Positions 35,824 to 45,563 of a stretch of 64,000 bases of DNA are shown piece by piece. The stretch spans positions 124,001 through 188,000 of the forward strand of contig NZ_JACTAG010000001.1 of assembly GCF_014763045.1 (NCBI RefSeq), written 5' to 3'. This DNA is from Sulfitobacter aestuariivivens (GTDB taxonomy: Bacteria > Pseudomonadota > Alphaproteobacteria > Rhodobacterales > Rhodobacteraceae). The first letter of the stretch is position 1. Every line of letters begins with the position of its first letter. The position numbers were made by a program, and so were the translations under genes. The notes below the pieces were generated by a model. It saw only the letters and a program-made list of their open reading frames with translations, was not told the DNA's origin and did no database searches.

Positions 35824-35881
35824 GGTGGGCGGATTGCCCACCCTACCAGCGCCCGTAGGGTGGGCAATCTGCCCACCTTTT
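35824..35881. repeat. REP-like 23-base inverted repeat between dctP and dctQ
   Basis: Arms 35824-35846 and 35855-35877 pair over 23 bases with a single G/T wobble and an eight-base spacer. Each arm is itself a small hairpin (GGTGGGC...GCCCACC). TTTT follows, so the transcript would form a terminator or attenuator. I recall similar GTAGGGTGGGCAA-type intergenic repeats from Roseobacter genomes; that is memory, not a search. Confidence 0.75.
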
Positions 35882-35900
35882 CCATGCCGGGGGGAATATC

Positions 35901-36536
35901 ATGGCAGGCTCTGCTGCGGTTCTGGAAGATTCCAGTCTGTTATCAAAACTTGACCGGGCTCTGCTGCCGTTGGAACGATTTTGCGCGCTTCTGTCGGGAC
36001 TTGCGATCTTTTCCCTGATGTTTTTGGCGGCCTATTCGGTCACCGGGCGTAAATTTTTTGCCTCTCCGCTTGCTGGCTACGTCGATTACATCGAAGCGGC
36101 GATGCCGATCATAGCGATCATGGGCGTGTCCTACGTCCAGCGCGACGGCACACACATTCGCATGGATATGCTGGTCGGCGCGCTCAAGGGACGTTTGCTT
36201 TGGCTCTTCGAACTTGTTTCCGTCCTCTTGATGCTGCTTCTTATCGTGGCATTGACCTGGGGCGCGTGGGAGCATTTTGATCGTTCGTTTGACTGCAGTC
36301 GACCGTTTTGCAGTCGCGATAGTTCCATCGACATCGGCATTCCCATCTGGCCCTCAAAACTTGTCGTGCCCATCGCCTTTGGTGTGCTTGTCTTGCGCCT
36401 GATCCTGCAGGCTTGGGGGTATGGTCGCGCCTTGGTTCTTGGGCTGGAAAACCCTGTCGCGGTGCCACTCACCCTGTCTATCGAAGAGCAAGCCATGGCC
36501 GAAGCCGCCATCCTTGATGACGAGGAAGCACGCTGA
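35901..36536 (+). CDS. dctQ: TRAP transporter small permease (DctQ family)
   Basis: This 211-residue inner-membrane protein has four predicted helices at about 37-57, 65-85, 100-122 and 155-175. The DctQ signature region YVDYIEAAMPIIAIMGVSYVQRDGTHIRMDML is present in pieces between helices 2 and 3. It includes two Cys in a short loop (DCSRPFCSRD), not typical of all members. It joins DctM to form the membrane complex that accepts ligand from DctP. Its stop overlaps the dctM start by one base (TGATG), so they are coupled. Confidence 0.9.
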   Translation: MAGSAAVLEDSSLLSKLDRALLPLERFCALLSGLAIFSLMFLAAYSVTGRKFFASPLAGYVDYIEAAMPIIAIMGVSYVQRDGTHIRMDMLVGALKGRLLWLFELVSVLLMLLLIVALTWGAWEHFDRSFDCSRPFCSRDSSIDIGIPIWPSKLVVPIAFGVLVLRLILQAWGYGRALVLGLENPVAVPLTLSIEEQAMAEAAILDDEEAR

Positions 36537-37936
36537 TGGAACCCATCGACATCGGCTTGTGGGTCTCGGGCGGGATGCTCGTTATGGTCGTTCTGGGCAT
36601 GCGCGTGGCTTTTGCCGCCGGATTGGCAGGATTTATTGGATTGGTCTGGCTGCGGTGGAACGGCTTTGACTATGATCCCGAACGTTTTTGGAAAGCGGTG
36701 GAAATCAGCGTCAAGGTTGCAGGGCTGACGCCGCATTCAAAGGTTTCCGCCCAGGTGCTGAGCCTCATTCCTGTTTTTATCATGATCGGCTATCTGGCCT
36801 ATTACGCAAAGCTGACCACAGCGCTTTTTGAGGCCGCAAAGCGCTGGATTGCCTGGGTGCCGGGAGGCCTCGCAGTCTCAACCGTTTTTGCCACCGCAGG
36901 CTTTGCCGCCGTTTCCGGCGCGTCGGTGGCTACTGCCGCCGTTTTTGCCCGCATTGCCATTCCTGAGATGCTCAAGATCGGGTACAACAAGCAGTTCGCC
37001 GCTGGTGTGGTTGCGGCGGGCGGCACGCTGGCATCGCTGATCCCGCCCTCTGCCATTCTGGTGATCTATGCGATCATCGTGGAACAGGACGTGGGCAAGC
37101 TGTTGCTGGCGGGCTTTATTCCCGGCATGTTCAGCGCCATTGTCTATGCCACCATGATCATCGGCATTGCGATGATCTGGAAGAACGTCGGGCCCCCCGT
37201 CGGTGGTTTCACCTGGCGCGAGAAATTCGAGAGCCTGCCCCCCGCATTGCCCATCGTGGCGGTGGTCGTGATCATCATCTTCTTTGTCTACAACCCCTTC
37301 GGAGATGCCTGGGGCACCCCGACAGAAGGCGGGGCAGTTGGTGCCTTTATCGTGTTCCTGATGGCGCTCTGGCGCGGGATGCGCTGGGGACAACTGAAAG
37401 AGGCGTTGCTGGAAACGGCCAAACTGACGGTGATGATCTTTACCATTATCTGGGGTGTGCTGATCTATGTGCGCTTTTTGGGTTTTGCAGAACTGCCCGA
37501 TGCCTTTGCCGACTGGATCACAGCGCTTGAGATGTCGCCGTTGCTGATCCTGGTCTGCATCTTGCTGGCTTACGCGGTGCTTGGCATGTTTATGGACGCC
37601 ATCGGAATGCTGCTGTTGACCCTGCCTGTGGTCTATCCGGCGGTGATGGCGCTCAACGGAGGCGAGGCGGTTGCCGCGGCTGACAGCGCGTTTGGTATGT
37701 CGGGACCGATGTGCGCGATCTGGTTCGGCATTCTGGTGGTCAAGATGGCAGAGTTTTGTCTGATCACACCGCCGATCGGTCTGAACTGTTTTGTCGTGGC
37801 GGGCGTGCGGGACGACCTGTCAGTGCAGGATGTTTTTAAGGGTGTGACCCCGTTCTTTGTTGCTGACGCAATCACAATTGCGCTTTTGGTGGCCTTTCCG
37901 GGAATTGTGCTTTGGTTGCCGTCACTGGCTGGCTGA
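36536..37936 (+). CDS. dctM: TRAP transporter large permease (DctM family)
   Basis: This 466-residue ion-coupled permease has about twelve hydrophobic segments. Family motifs are seen at FATAGFAAVSGASVATAA near residue 121, GGTLASLIPPSAILVIYAI near 161, and PPIGLNCFVVAGV near 412. These hairpins bind sodium and substrate in the known TRAP structures. A soluble stretch at about 55-80 is longer than in many DctM proteins. It ends inside the convergent AI-2E permease gene (15-base overlap). Confidence 0.92.
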   Translation: MEPIDIGLWVSGGMLVMVVLGMRVAFAAGLAGFIGLVWLRWNGFDYDPERFWKAVEISVKVAGLTPHSKVSAQVLSLIPVFIMIGYLAYYAKLTTALFEAAKRWIAWVPGGLAVSTVFATAGFAAVSGASVATAAVFARIAIPEMLKIGYNKQFAAGVVAAGGTLASLIPPSAILVIYAIIVEQDVGKLLLAGFIPGMFSAIVYATMIIGIAMIWKNVGPPVGGFTWREKFESLPPALPIVAVVVIIIFFVYNPFGDAWGTPTEGGAVGAFIVFLMALWRGMRWGQLKEALLETAKLTVMIFTIIWGVLIYVRFLGFAELPDAFADWITALEMSPLLILVCILLAYAVLGMFMDAIGMLLLTLPVVYPAVMALNGGEAVAAADSAFGMSGPMCAIWFGILVVKMAEFCLITPPIGLNCFVVAGVRDDLSVQDVFKGVTPFFVADAITIALLVAFPGIVLWLPSLAG

Positions 37937-39025
37937 GGCGGGCTGGGAGTCATCGTTGCCCTTCGCCTCGTTCAGGGGGCCCTCATCGCCAGAGAGGAAA
38001 AAGCCGATGGTCTTGAGCGGCTCGAAGTTTTCACAGATGACCTTGAAAACCACCAGAACCGGCACCGCGACCAAGGCACCGGGCACACCCCAAAGCCAGC
38101 CCCAGAAAACCACTGTGATAAAGACAGCAACGGTGTTCATCGCCAGGCGACGACCCACCAACCACGGCGTGACCAACTGACCTTCGATTGAGGTGATCAC
38201 AAGGTAACCCAGGGGGGCAAGCAGGGCATATCCGACGCTGTCAAATTCGGTGATCGCCAATACTGACACCAGCAGGGCGCCAAAGAAGCCGCCGATGTAG
38301 GGCAGGAAATTGAGCAAAAAGGCCAGGACCCCCCAGACAAGCGCATTTGGCATTCCCAGCAGCGCCAGGTAGGTTCCGATCACAACGCCAAGGCCGGCGT
38401 TGATCACCGTGATCGTCAGAAGATAATGCGACACACGCCGTTCGATTGCGTAAACAGTCGAAAGTGCGCGCTTTTTACCTGTCATGGTCGGAAAGACCTG
38501 CACCAGTTTGCGATAGAAGAGGTCGCCTGATGCCAGCAACAGCATGGCAAGGATGAGGGTGACGGCAACGGTGGCACCGACCCGTGTCAACGTGTCAAAG
38601 GCGGAACTGACAATGCCGGGCTGCTCTACCGCGACGGTTTGCGTCTTGTTGGGGCCGTCGCCGATGGCTTCGACCTCTTCAGTGACGGACCGCACCTGTT
38701 CGACCGCATCATTCATGCCGCTCATCTTGTGCCGGATATCTGAGATGATGCGGGGGAGTTCATCGCTCCACAGAGCCAGCGTGCCAGCCGTTCCGCCTGC
38801 AACCAGCAGAATGCCAACGGCGGCGGAGGTAATCAGGATCGCTGCAGAAAGGATCGCCGGAATGCCAACGCGCGTCATCCCGCGCGAAAGGGGGCTGAGG
38901 GTCAATGCCAGCAAAAAACCAAGTATGAGGGGCAAAATGAGATCCCGGGCAAAGTACGCTGTCACAAACAGGGCAATCAGTACCAGAAACCGGAGCGAGT
39001 ATTTGATAGATGTCGTGTCGTCCAC
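37922..39025 (-). CDS. AI-2E family transporter (PerM/YhhT-like)
   Basis: This 367-residue membrane protein of the AI-2E transporter superfamily has eight predicted helices. Two lie at the N-terminus, followed by a large loop with short helices (about residues 60-150) and a C-terminal bundle. The conserved run LGMPNALVWGVLAFLLNFLPYIGGF lies near 222-246, and RRLAMNTVAVFITVVFWGWLWG near 291. Members include TqsA-like exporters, but most have unknown cargo, so autoinducer export is not claimed. GTG 39025 has AAGGGGAA upstream. The tail is Gln/Ser/Asp-rich. Confidence 0.88.
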   Translation of the reverse strand: MDDTTSIKYSLRFLVLIALFVTAYFARDLILPLILGFLLALTLSPLSRGMTRVGIPAILSAAILITSAAVGILLVAGGTAGTLALWSDELPRIISDIRHKMSGMNDAVEQVRSVTEEVEAIGDGPNKTQTVAVEQPGIVSSAFDTLTRVGATVAVTLILAMLLLASGDLFYRKLVQVFPTMTGKKRALSTVYAIERRVSHYLLTITVINAGLGVVIGTYLALLGMPNALVWGVLAFLLNFLPYIGGFFGALLVSVLAITEFDSVGYALLAPLGYLVITSIEGQLVTPWLVGRRLAMNTVAVFITVVFWGWLWGVPGALVAVPVLVVFKVICENFEPLKTIGFFLSGDEGPLNEAKGNDDSQPASASQ

Positions 39026-39233
39026 GAAGTATTCCCCTTCAGGCGCGAAACAGGCCCGTCAAGCCTAACGCTCAAAAGGCTGATTGGTTCATTTGTCTGC
39101 CCGAATGAGCAAGGCTTTCGACGCACCATACGCCTTTGGGCCAGATGGGGTCCGACCATCCTGCCTGCACCCATGCTACCTTCGAATTGGCACAACTGAC
39201 ATGAGGATCTGTATCACTATCCCCGCTGGCGCC

Positions 39234-42200
39234 TCACGAGGACGACGCAAGTAAACTGGCGTTACCTCCTGCGGCCGTCGTGTCGATACACAAGTGGCGC
39301 TCAAGCACGTATCGTTCGGGCGCGATCGGATCGGTCACGAAGGGAATGATCGGCCCGTCACGTTCGGACAGGGCCACGCGCAGGTCCCGTGACCAATCCG
39401 ATGCGCCAGCAGCACTGACAACTGCGATGCCATCCACTGTCTTCAGCGTGTCAGCCGACACAGTTCCATCAAGCGATACAATCGGGGCACCGACCGCAGC
39501 AAATGCCTCTGCCATTTGCGCCGCGCCCGACACAGCAACGACGGCACCGCATCCGGCGCCGAGCGCTTGGACGGCCTGGGCAATCGCAAGGTCGGGCGTC
39601 GGCCCAAGGCACAGAACATTGCCTCGTGGATACATGCGCAGCCGGTTGCTTTCGCCAGTGGGACCCGGCAACGTTTGTGGCGACATGTCGAAGGCGGCCG
39701 TTTCCGCCAGCGCTTTGCGAATGACGCCTTTGAGGCCGCTCGCGGCCGTGCGCAGAACATGCACCCGGTCCGCGCGTGCCGCCCAGTTTCTGGCATCAAT
39801 CGAAGACAAGGCCTTTTCAAGCGCGGCCCCGCCCACATTGGCCCCCTCTGGTGCCGAATGATCCCCGACTTTCCCGACACGCCGAAAGCGCGTGAGATAA
39901 AGGGGCCCACCAGCCTTGGGTCCGGTGCCTGACAGACCTTCACCGCCAAAAGGCTGGCTGCCGACGATCGCGCCGATCTGATTGCGGTTCACATAAGCGT
40001 TGCCAACCTCGATACGTTCCACGATCTGTTCGACGCGGTCGTCAATCCGGGTGTGCAGGCCGAAGGTCAGGCCATAGCCGCGCGCATTGATGTCATCGAC
40101 GATACTGTCGATATCGCGCGCCTTGAAGGTCGCAACGTGCAGCACCGGCCCAAAGATTTCCCGTTCCATATCGGCGATACCATCCACCTTGACGATCGCG
40201 GGCGTGACATAGGTGCCCGTGTCGGGAGCAGGCAGGGTTTTCTGGAGCGCACCTGCCCGTCGATGGGCGTCGATGTAAGCCATGATGTCTCTCTGTGCAT
40301 CGGCATCGATGACCGGAGATACATCCACATCCGGTTGCCATGGATCTCCGATGACTAGCGCATCCAAGGCCCCGGAGAGCATGTGCATCAAGCGGTCGTG
40401 CACTTCCTTTTGCACATAAAGCAGGCGCAGGGCCGAACACCTTTGTCCGGCAGATTGAAATGAGGAGATCAAGATGTCGCGTACCGCCTGTTCCGGCAGC
40501 GCGGTTGAATCCACGATCATCGCGTTCAGGCCGCCCGTTTCGGCAATCAGCACGGCGTCCGGGCCCGCGTTGCGCGCCAGCGCCTTGTGGATAATCTGCG
40601 CCACCTCAGTAGAGCCGGTAAAGCAGACACCGGCGATGCGCCGGTCGCTGGTCAGCGGGCCGCCGACTGTTGGGCCGTCCCCGGGCAGTAGTTGCAGCGC
40701 GGCGTCTGGAAGACCTGCCTCGCGCATCAGTGCTACGGCACGGGCTGCAATCATCGGCGTCTGCTCAGCCGGTTTGGCGATCACGACATTGCCTACGGCC
40801 AGGGCTGCTGCGATCTGGCCAGAGAAGATGGCCAGAGGGAAATTCCAGGGGCTAATGCACACGAAGATGCCGCGCGGGGAACCTGGCTCTTCGTCTTCCA
40901 GCCGTTCAGCTTCGTTGGCATAATAGCGTAGGAAATCAACCGCTTCGCGCACTTCCGCAATCCCATCGAGCACAGTCTTGCCCGCCTCGCGGGTTGTGAT
41001 TGCGGTCAGCTCTGCGATGTTGTCTTCATAAAGATCGGCAACCTTGCGCAGGATGTCGGCACGTGCCGTAACGGGGTGGGCGGACCAATCTGCAAAGCCG
41101 GTCTCTGCGGCCTTGAGGGCGGCTTCCACATCAACGGCGGACGCTTCGCGCACCTCGCCCACGACCCTGTCACTGTCGGCTGGTGAATAAAGAGTGCGCA
41201 GTTTGCCGTCGGACTGCGGGTTGCCCGATATCATCGGGCCAGCCGACCACGTTGTGTTGTGGAAGTCCTGGCGGGCCGCCAGCAGCGGCAGAATGGACGC
41301 CGGTTCATTGACACGGAAACCTTTTGAATTGCGACGTTCCGGTGCGAACAGCGCCGCCGGTTGACGGATCGTCGGGTTCGCAATGTCCGCCCCCAGCTTT
41401 TTCATCTCGGCCACCGGATCGGCAGATATATCCTCTGCCGGGATGTCGGGATCCACGATCTGGTTCACGAAAGAGGAGTTCGCGCCATTTTCCAGCAGAC
41501 GTCGGACAAGATAGGCCAGCAAATCCTGATGCGCCCCGACCGGCGCATAGATGCGGCACCGAGTGCCTTCTGACTGTTTGACGATTTCGTGTAGGGATTC
41601 GCCCATTCCATGCAGTCGCTGAAATTCAAAGCTGTCCTTCTGGTTGCCTGCCATTGCCGTTACGGCCGCACAGGTATGCGCGTTGTGGGTGGCGAACTGG
41701 GGATAAATGCGGTCGCGCCGGTCCATCAGCATCTGTGCGCAGGCCATATAACTGACGTCGGTGTTGTTTTTGCGGGTGAAGACAGGGAAGCGTTCAACAC
41801 CTAATTCCTGCGCGAGCTTGATTTCTGTGTCCCAGTAAGCGCCCTTGACCAGCCGGACCATGATCTTGCGATTATATCGTTTGGCCATGTCGTAGAGTGT
41901 CTCGATCACCGGTGACGCGCGGCGGCCATAAGCTTGTACCACCACGCCAAAGCCGTCCCAGCCGGCTAGTTCAGGGTCAGATAACATCGCCTCGATCACG
42001 TCGAGTGATAGATCAAGCCGGTCTTGTTCTTCAGCGTCGATGTTGAAGCCGATATTGGCTTTCGCGGCCTGCCGTACCAGTTCCTGTGCGCGCGGCAGCA
42101 GTTCGGCCATCACGGTTTCGCGGTGGGTGTATTCATAGCGCGGATGCAGGGCCGAAAGCTTGACCGAAATCCCGGGGCTGGAACGCACGTCTCCGGTTGC

Positions 42201-42899
42201 CTGCTTGGCAATGGCGCTGATTGCTTGGGCATAGGCCTTTTGATAGCGCACAGCGTCTTCATCTGTGCGGGCCGCTTCACCAAGCATATCGTAGGAATAG
42301 GTATATCCCTTCTTTTCAAGCTCGCGCGCGTTTTTGATGCCTTCCTCTATGGTCTGACCCAGCACGAACTGACGCCCAAGGATTTTCATCGACTGACCAA
42401 CCGCAGTGCGGACCACAGGCTCGCCCAGGCGTTTGACAAGGCTGCGCAATGCGCGCGCGGGCCCTTTTGGGTCGTCATCCAGTACCTTGCCCGTCAGCAT
42501 TAAAGCCCAGGTAGATGCATTGACCAGCGAAGAGGCAGAATGCCCCAGATGGGCCCCCCAGTTTGACGGTGCGACCTTGTCCTCGATCAGGTCGTCAATG
42601 GTTTCTGCATCTGGTACGCGCAACAGCGCTTCGGCCAGACACATCAGGCCCACGCCTTCTGCCGTTGAAAGACCGTATTCGGCGAGAAACGCTTCCATCA
42701 TCGATGGCGAGGTCTCATCGCGCACCCGTTTGACGTATTGTGCCCCGGCGGCGGCGGCCTTCGCGCGATCGGCCTCTGACAGTTTTATCTGTTCCGCGAG
42801 GGATCTGATCAGCTCGGCCTCATCCGCGAAATAATTCTCGCGGACCCGAAGGCGCAGTGGATCGGCATGGGTCTGAAACGCTGCTGTGGCCTTGGTCAT
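39234..42899 (-). CDS. putA: Bifunctional proline dehydrogenase / L-glutamate-gamma-semialdehyde dehydrogenase
   Basis: This 1221-residue enzyme oxidises proline to glutamate in two steps with substrate channelling. The proline dehydrogenase barrel is at about residues 80-490 (FNIDAEEQDRLDLSLDV, MVRLVKGAYWD, YAPVGAHQDLLAYLVRR near its end, FAD-binding). The aldehyde dehydrogenase is at about 530-1010 with the AETGG glutamate and catalytic Cys in SAGQRCSALR. A further C-terminal domain at about 1040-1221 matches the extra fold of long PutA forms. There is no N-terminal ribbon-helix-helix, so unlike E. coli PutA it cannot repress itself. AGGGAGAA before ATG 42899. No Lrp-type putR is next to it. 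Confidence 0.95.
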   Translation of the reverse strand: MTKATAAFQTHADPLRLRVRENYFADEAELIRSLAEQIKLSEADRAKAAAAGAQYVKRVRDETSPSMMEAFLAEYGLSTAEGVGLMCLAEALLRVPDAETIDDLIEDKVAPSNWGAHLGHSASSLVNASTWALMLTGKVLDDDPKGPARALRSLVKRLGEPVVRTAVGQSMKILGRQFVLGQTIEEGIKNARELEKKGYTYSYDMLGEAARTDEDAVRYQKAYAQAISAIAKQATGDVRSSPGISVKLSALHPRYEYTHRETVMAELLPRAQELVRQAAKANIGFNIDAEEQDRLDLSLDVIEAMLSDPELAGWDGFGVVVQAYGRRASPVIETLYDMAKRYNRKIMVRLVKGAYWDTEIKLAQELGVERFPVFTRKNNTDVSYMACAQMLMDRRDRIYPQFATHNAHTCAAVTAMAGNQKDSFEFQRLHGMGESLHEIVKQSEGTRCRIYAPVGAHQDLLAYLVRRLLENGANSSFVNQIVDPDIPAEDISADPVAEMKKLGADIANPTIRQPAALFAPERRNSKGFRVNEPASILPLLAARQDFHNTTWSAGPMISGNPQSDGKLRTLYSPADSDRVVGEVREASAVDVEAALKAAETGFADWSAHPVTARADILRKVADLYEDNIAELTAITTREAGKTVLDGIAEVREAVDFLRYYANEAERLEDEEPGSPRGIFVCISPWNFPLAIFSGQIAAALAVGNVVIAKPAEQTPMIAARAVALMREAGLPDAALQLLPGDGPTVGGPLTSDRRIAGVCFTGSTEVAQIIHKALARNAGPDAVLIAETGGLNAMIVDSTALPEQAVRDILISSFQSAGQRCSALRLLYVQKEVHDRLMHMLSGALDALVIGDPWQPDVDVSPVIDADAQRDIMAYIDAHRRAGALQKTLPAPDTGTYVTPAIVKVDGIADMEREIFGPVLHVATFKARDIDSIVDDINARGYGLTFGLHTRIDDRVEQIVERIEVGNAYVNRNQIGAIVGSQPFGGEGLSGTGPKAGGPLYLTRFRRVGKVGDHSAPEGANVGGAALEKALSSIDARNWAARADRVHVLRTAASGLKGVIRKALAETAAFDMSPQTLPGPTGESNRLRMYPRGNVLCLGPTPDLAIAQAVQALGAGCGAVVAVSGAAQMAEAFAAVGAPIVSLDGTVSADTLKTVDGIAVVSAAGASDWSRDLRVALSERDGPIIPFVTDPIAPERYVLERHLCIDTTAAGGNASLLASSS

Positions 42900-43292
42900 G
42901 TTGGTATTCTCCCTGGGTCGATCTTGCCCTGCGGGGCGTGTCTGCCGTGATTATCCTGCCGAATGGGTGGCGTCTATCATGCACTTGGGTTTTTCAATGT
43001 GTAAACACCGGGGGCAGGGCGCTGTACCGGGCGCCTTACCTAAGCTGATGAGTGAGCCGTAGGCCAACGGGCAATTTCACCCGGCTGACGGTATCGCACC
43101 TGCAATGCCAGACCGGGTGATCCAGAGTGGCCCGCGTCTTGGCGGTGGCGCGTGGTGCTGTCAGGACCGCGCGCCAATGCCGCATCGAAAGTCGCCGCCA
43201 AATCGTTGCAGCTCTGGACGACCATCGCGGCTCTGGAGTAAGCGTGCCTTATCCTCGATCAGGACGGCGGCATTCAATGCAGGAGAAACCCG
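42900..43292. other. Divergent intergenic region putA / dusA
   Basis: This 393-base gap carries promoters for putA (minus) and dusA (plus). It has moderate GC and no repeat or hairpin I trust. A 61-codon minus-strand frame (43040-43225) lies here without a ribosome site and is not called. Confidence 0.4.
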
Positions 43293-44276
43293 ATGCCAAA
43301 CAATGCGGCTGCCCTGGCATCCCGGTTATCCGTCGCGCCCATGATGGATTGGACAGATCGGCATTGCCGCTATCTGCACCGGCTGCTTAGCACGCGAACT
43401 TTGCTTTATACTGAAATGGTGACCGCACCTGCGTTGGTGCGCGGTGGCGCCCTGCATCTGCTTGACTATAATGTGCAAGAGCATCCCGTGGCGTTGCAGC
43501 TTGGGGGGGCCGATCCAGTTGAACTGGCCGAGGCTGCGCGGATGGGCGCAGAGGCAGGCTATGATGAGATCAATCTGAACGTCGGCTGCCCGTCAGATCG
43601 GGTCCAATCGGGCACCTTTGGTGCGGTGCTCATGAAAAACCCGGCACTTGTCGCGCAATGTGTGCGCGCTATGCGCCACGCCGTCGATGTGGATGTGACG
43701 GTTAAGTGCCGCATCGGTGTGGATGATCAGGACCCGGACGTGGTCCTGCCGGAATTCCTGTCCCAGATGGTTGGTGCGGGCTGCACACGGGTCATTGTTC
43801 ATGCGCGCAAGGCCTGGCTGCAAGGGCTAAGCCCTAAGGAAAATCGCGATATCCCGCCGCTGGACTACGCTTTGGTGCAGCGAATGAAAGAGATTTTTCC
43901 GAACCTGCATTTGTCGATCAACGGCGGGGTCACATCGCTTGATCAGGCCGAGGCCTTGCTGGACAGCGGGCTTGACGGCGTCATGATCGGGCGCAGCGCA
44001 TATCACCAGCCTACGGATATCTTGTGCGCAGCGGATCGCAGGATGTTCGGGGCAGGGCATGACACGACGGCCGAGGAGGTGGTTCATGCGATATTGCCCT
44101 ATATCGAAGCGCATGTGGCCTCTGGTGGCAAGCTGGGCCAGATCACGCGCCACATGCTGGGGCTTTTCGCTGGGCAGCCCGGTGCGCGGCTTTGGCGGCG
44201 CACCTTGTCCGAAGGCGCGCATCGCCCCGGTGCGGGCACGTCATTGGTTCTGGAGGCACTGGACGCGGTGGCCTAG
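43293..44276 (+). CDS. dusA: tRNA-dihydrouridine synthase A
   Basis: This 327-residue flavoenzyme reduces uridines in the tRNA D-loop (positions 20/20a for DusA). It is a TIM barrel with the N-terminal FMN block LSVAPMMDWTDRHCRYLHR at residues 12-30 and the catalytic Cys99 in NLNVGCPSDRVQSG. Other blocks are VKCRIGVDD, HARKAWLQGLSPKENR (DusA-type insert) and DGVMIGRSAY. CAGGAG precedes ATG 43293. It is followed by a small membrane protein gene and tauE in the same direction. Confidence 0.95.
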   Translation: MPNNAAALASRLSVAPMMDWTDRHCRYLHRLLSTRTLLYTEMVTAPALVRGGALHLLDYNVQEHPVALQLGGADPVELAEAARMGAEAGYDEINLNVGCPSDRVQSGTFGAVLMKNPALVAQCVRAMRHAVDVDVTVKCRIGVDDQDPDVVLPEFLSQMVGAGCTRVIVHARKAWLQGLSPKENRDIPPLDYALVQRMKEIFPNLHLSINGGVTSLDQAEALLDSGLDGVMIGRSAYHQPTDILCAADRRMFGAGHDTTAEEVVHAILPYIEAHVASGGKLGQITRHMLGLFAGQPGARLWRRTLSEGAHRPGAGTSLVLEALDAVA

Positions 44277-44342
44277 GCCAAAGAAGCGACGGCGGTCGGA
44301 TAACCTGATCTGGCCGGCAACACAGAGACGGGAAAGCGCTTG

Positions 44343-44720
44343 ATGCACCACATCCCCTACATCTTGAATATCCTCATTCTTTTGCCTGTTCTGGCGCAGT
44401 TGCTGAGGCATCGGGCAGGGACGCCCTTGGTGGCCTTCGGCGGCGTGCCGGACGTGCCGGTATTGCGGATGCTGGTGGTCAGTCTTTGGGGGGGTGTCCT
44501 TATCATGTCGGTGATTGCTTTGGCCGCACCACTGACCTTCTGGCCACTGCTGCTTTTCCAGGTCATCTATAAAACCCTCTTTCTGGCCGTCTTTTGCGGA
44601 CCAATCTGGCTTGGCAGGAGCAACGGGGTGATACCAGTTGGTCCGGTCGTGGTCTTTATCTTCATCATCGCGGTCTGGCCCTTTTTCATTGTGACCGCAT
44701 TGCAATCGGGGCAAGTGTAG
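44343..44720 (+). CDS. Small four-helix membrane protein, function unknown
   Basis: This 125-residue hydrophobic protein has four predicted helices at about 4-20, 40-60, 65-85 and 100-120, with few charged residues. I chose ATG 44343, after GGGAAAG; a TTG three bases earlier is in frame. I do not recognise the family. It lies 66 bases after dusA and 21 before tauE, so it is probably co-transcribed with the exporter. A membrane partner of that exporter is possible, but this is inference from position. Confidence 0.7.
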   Translation: MHHIPYILNILILLPVLAQLLRHRAGTPLVAFGGVPDVPVLRMLVVSLWGGVLIMSVIALAAPLTFWPLLLFQVIYKTLFLAVFCGPIWLGRSNGVIPVGPVVVFIFIIAVWPFFIVTALQSGQV

Positions 44721-44741
44721 GCAAAACGCCAGAGAACCATC

Positions 44742-45563
44742 ATGCCTGAAATGTCCTTGTTGTTGATGATGGCCGCTTTGCTTGCGGCGATCGGTGCGTT
44801 TGCGGGGGTGCTGGCCGGGCTGCTCGGAGTGGGGGGCGGCATCGTCCTGGTGCCCGCGTTCTTTTATGCCTTTCAAACGCTTGGCTATGACGGTCCGCAG
44901 TTGATGCAGATGTGTCTGGCCACGTCGCTTGCGACGATCATCATCACCTCACTGCGGTCGGTGAACGCCCATAACAAGAAGGGCGCGGTGGATTGGGACA
45001 TCCTGCGCAGCTGGGCGCCGGGGATTGTCGTTGGGGCGATCATCGGCGTTGCATTGGTCTCACAGCTGCGGTCGACAACCCTGCAGGGCATTTTCGGCGT
45101 GCTGGCGTTGATCGTTGGGCTCTACATGGGGTTTGGCCGGATGGAATGGCGGCTGGGGCAGGCCATGCCTTGGGGCATTCTGCGGGCCGTCCTGTCGCCA
45201 GCCGTCGGGTTTCTGTCCGTCCTGATGGGAATTGGCGGGGGCAGCTTTGGCGTGCCGCTGATGAGTCTCTTCAACACCCCCATTCATCGCGCGGTTGCGA
45301 CGGCGGCTGGATTTGGCGTGCTCATTGCGGTGCCCTCAGTAATCGGATTTCTGTTTGTCGAAATCGATGCCGGCAGGCCACCACTCACCATAGGGGCGAT
45401 CAACCTTGTGGCGTTCGTGATCGTCATTGCCATGACGCTGATCACCACGCCCTGGGGTGTGAAGCTGGCCCATGCGATGGATCCCAAACCATTGAAGCGC
45501 GTCTTTGCGGTGTTTTTGGTGCTGGTGGCCCTTAACATGTTGCGCAAGGCGCTGGGGGGGTGA
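44742..45563 (+). CDS. TauE/SafE family sulfite exporter-type permease
   Basis: This 273-residue inner-membrane protein has eight to nine predicted helices. The first family repeat is AGVLAGLLGVGGGIVLVPAFF at about residues 20-40 and the second VLMGIGGGSFGVPLMSLF at about 158-175. These paired glycine-rich motifs define the TauE/SafE anion exporters, many of which move sulfite or sulfoacetate. It overlaps the following dioxygenase-like gene by four bases (GTGA), so the two are translationally coupled, which may hint at the exported product. Substrate not shown by sequence. Confidence 0.9.
   Translation: MPEMSLLLMMAALLAAIGAFAGVLAGLLGVGGGIVLVPAFFYAFQTLGYDGPQLMQMCLATSLATIIITSLRSVNAHNKKGAVDWDILRSWAPGIVVGAIIGVALVSQLRSTTLQGIFGVLALIVGLYMGFGRMEWRLGQAMPWGILRAVLSPAVGFLSVLMGIGGGSFGVPLMSLFNTPIHRAVATAAGFGVLIAVPSVIGFLFVEIDAGRPPLTIGAINLVAFVIVIAMTLITTPWGVKLAHAMDPKPLKRVFAVFLVLVALNMLRKALGG

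Noticed and set aside
43040..43225. 61-codon minus-strand frame between putA and dusA
   Set aside because: No ribosome site, no recognisable motif, and it fits chance for this base composition.
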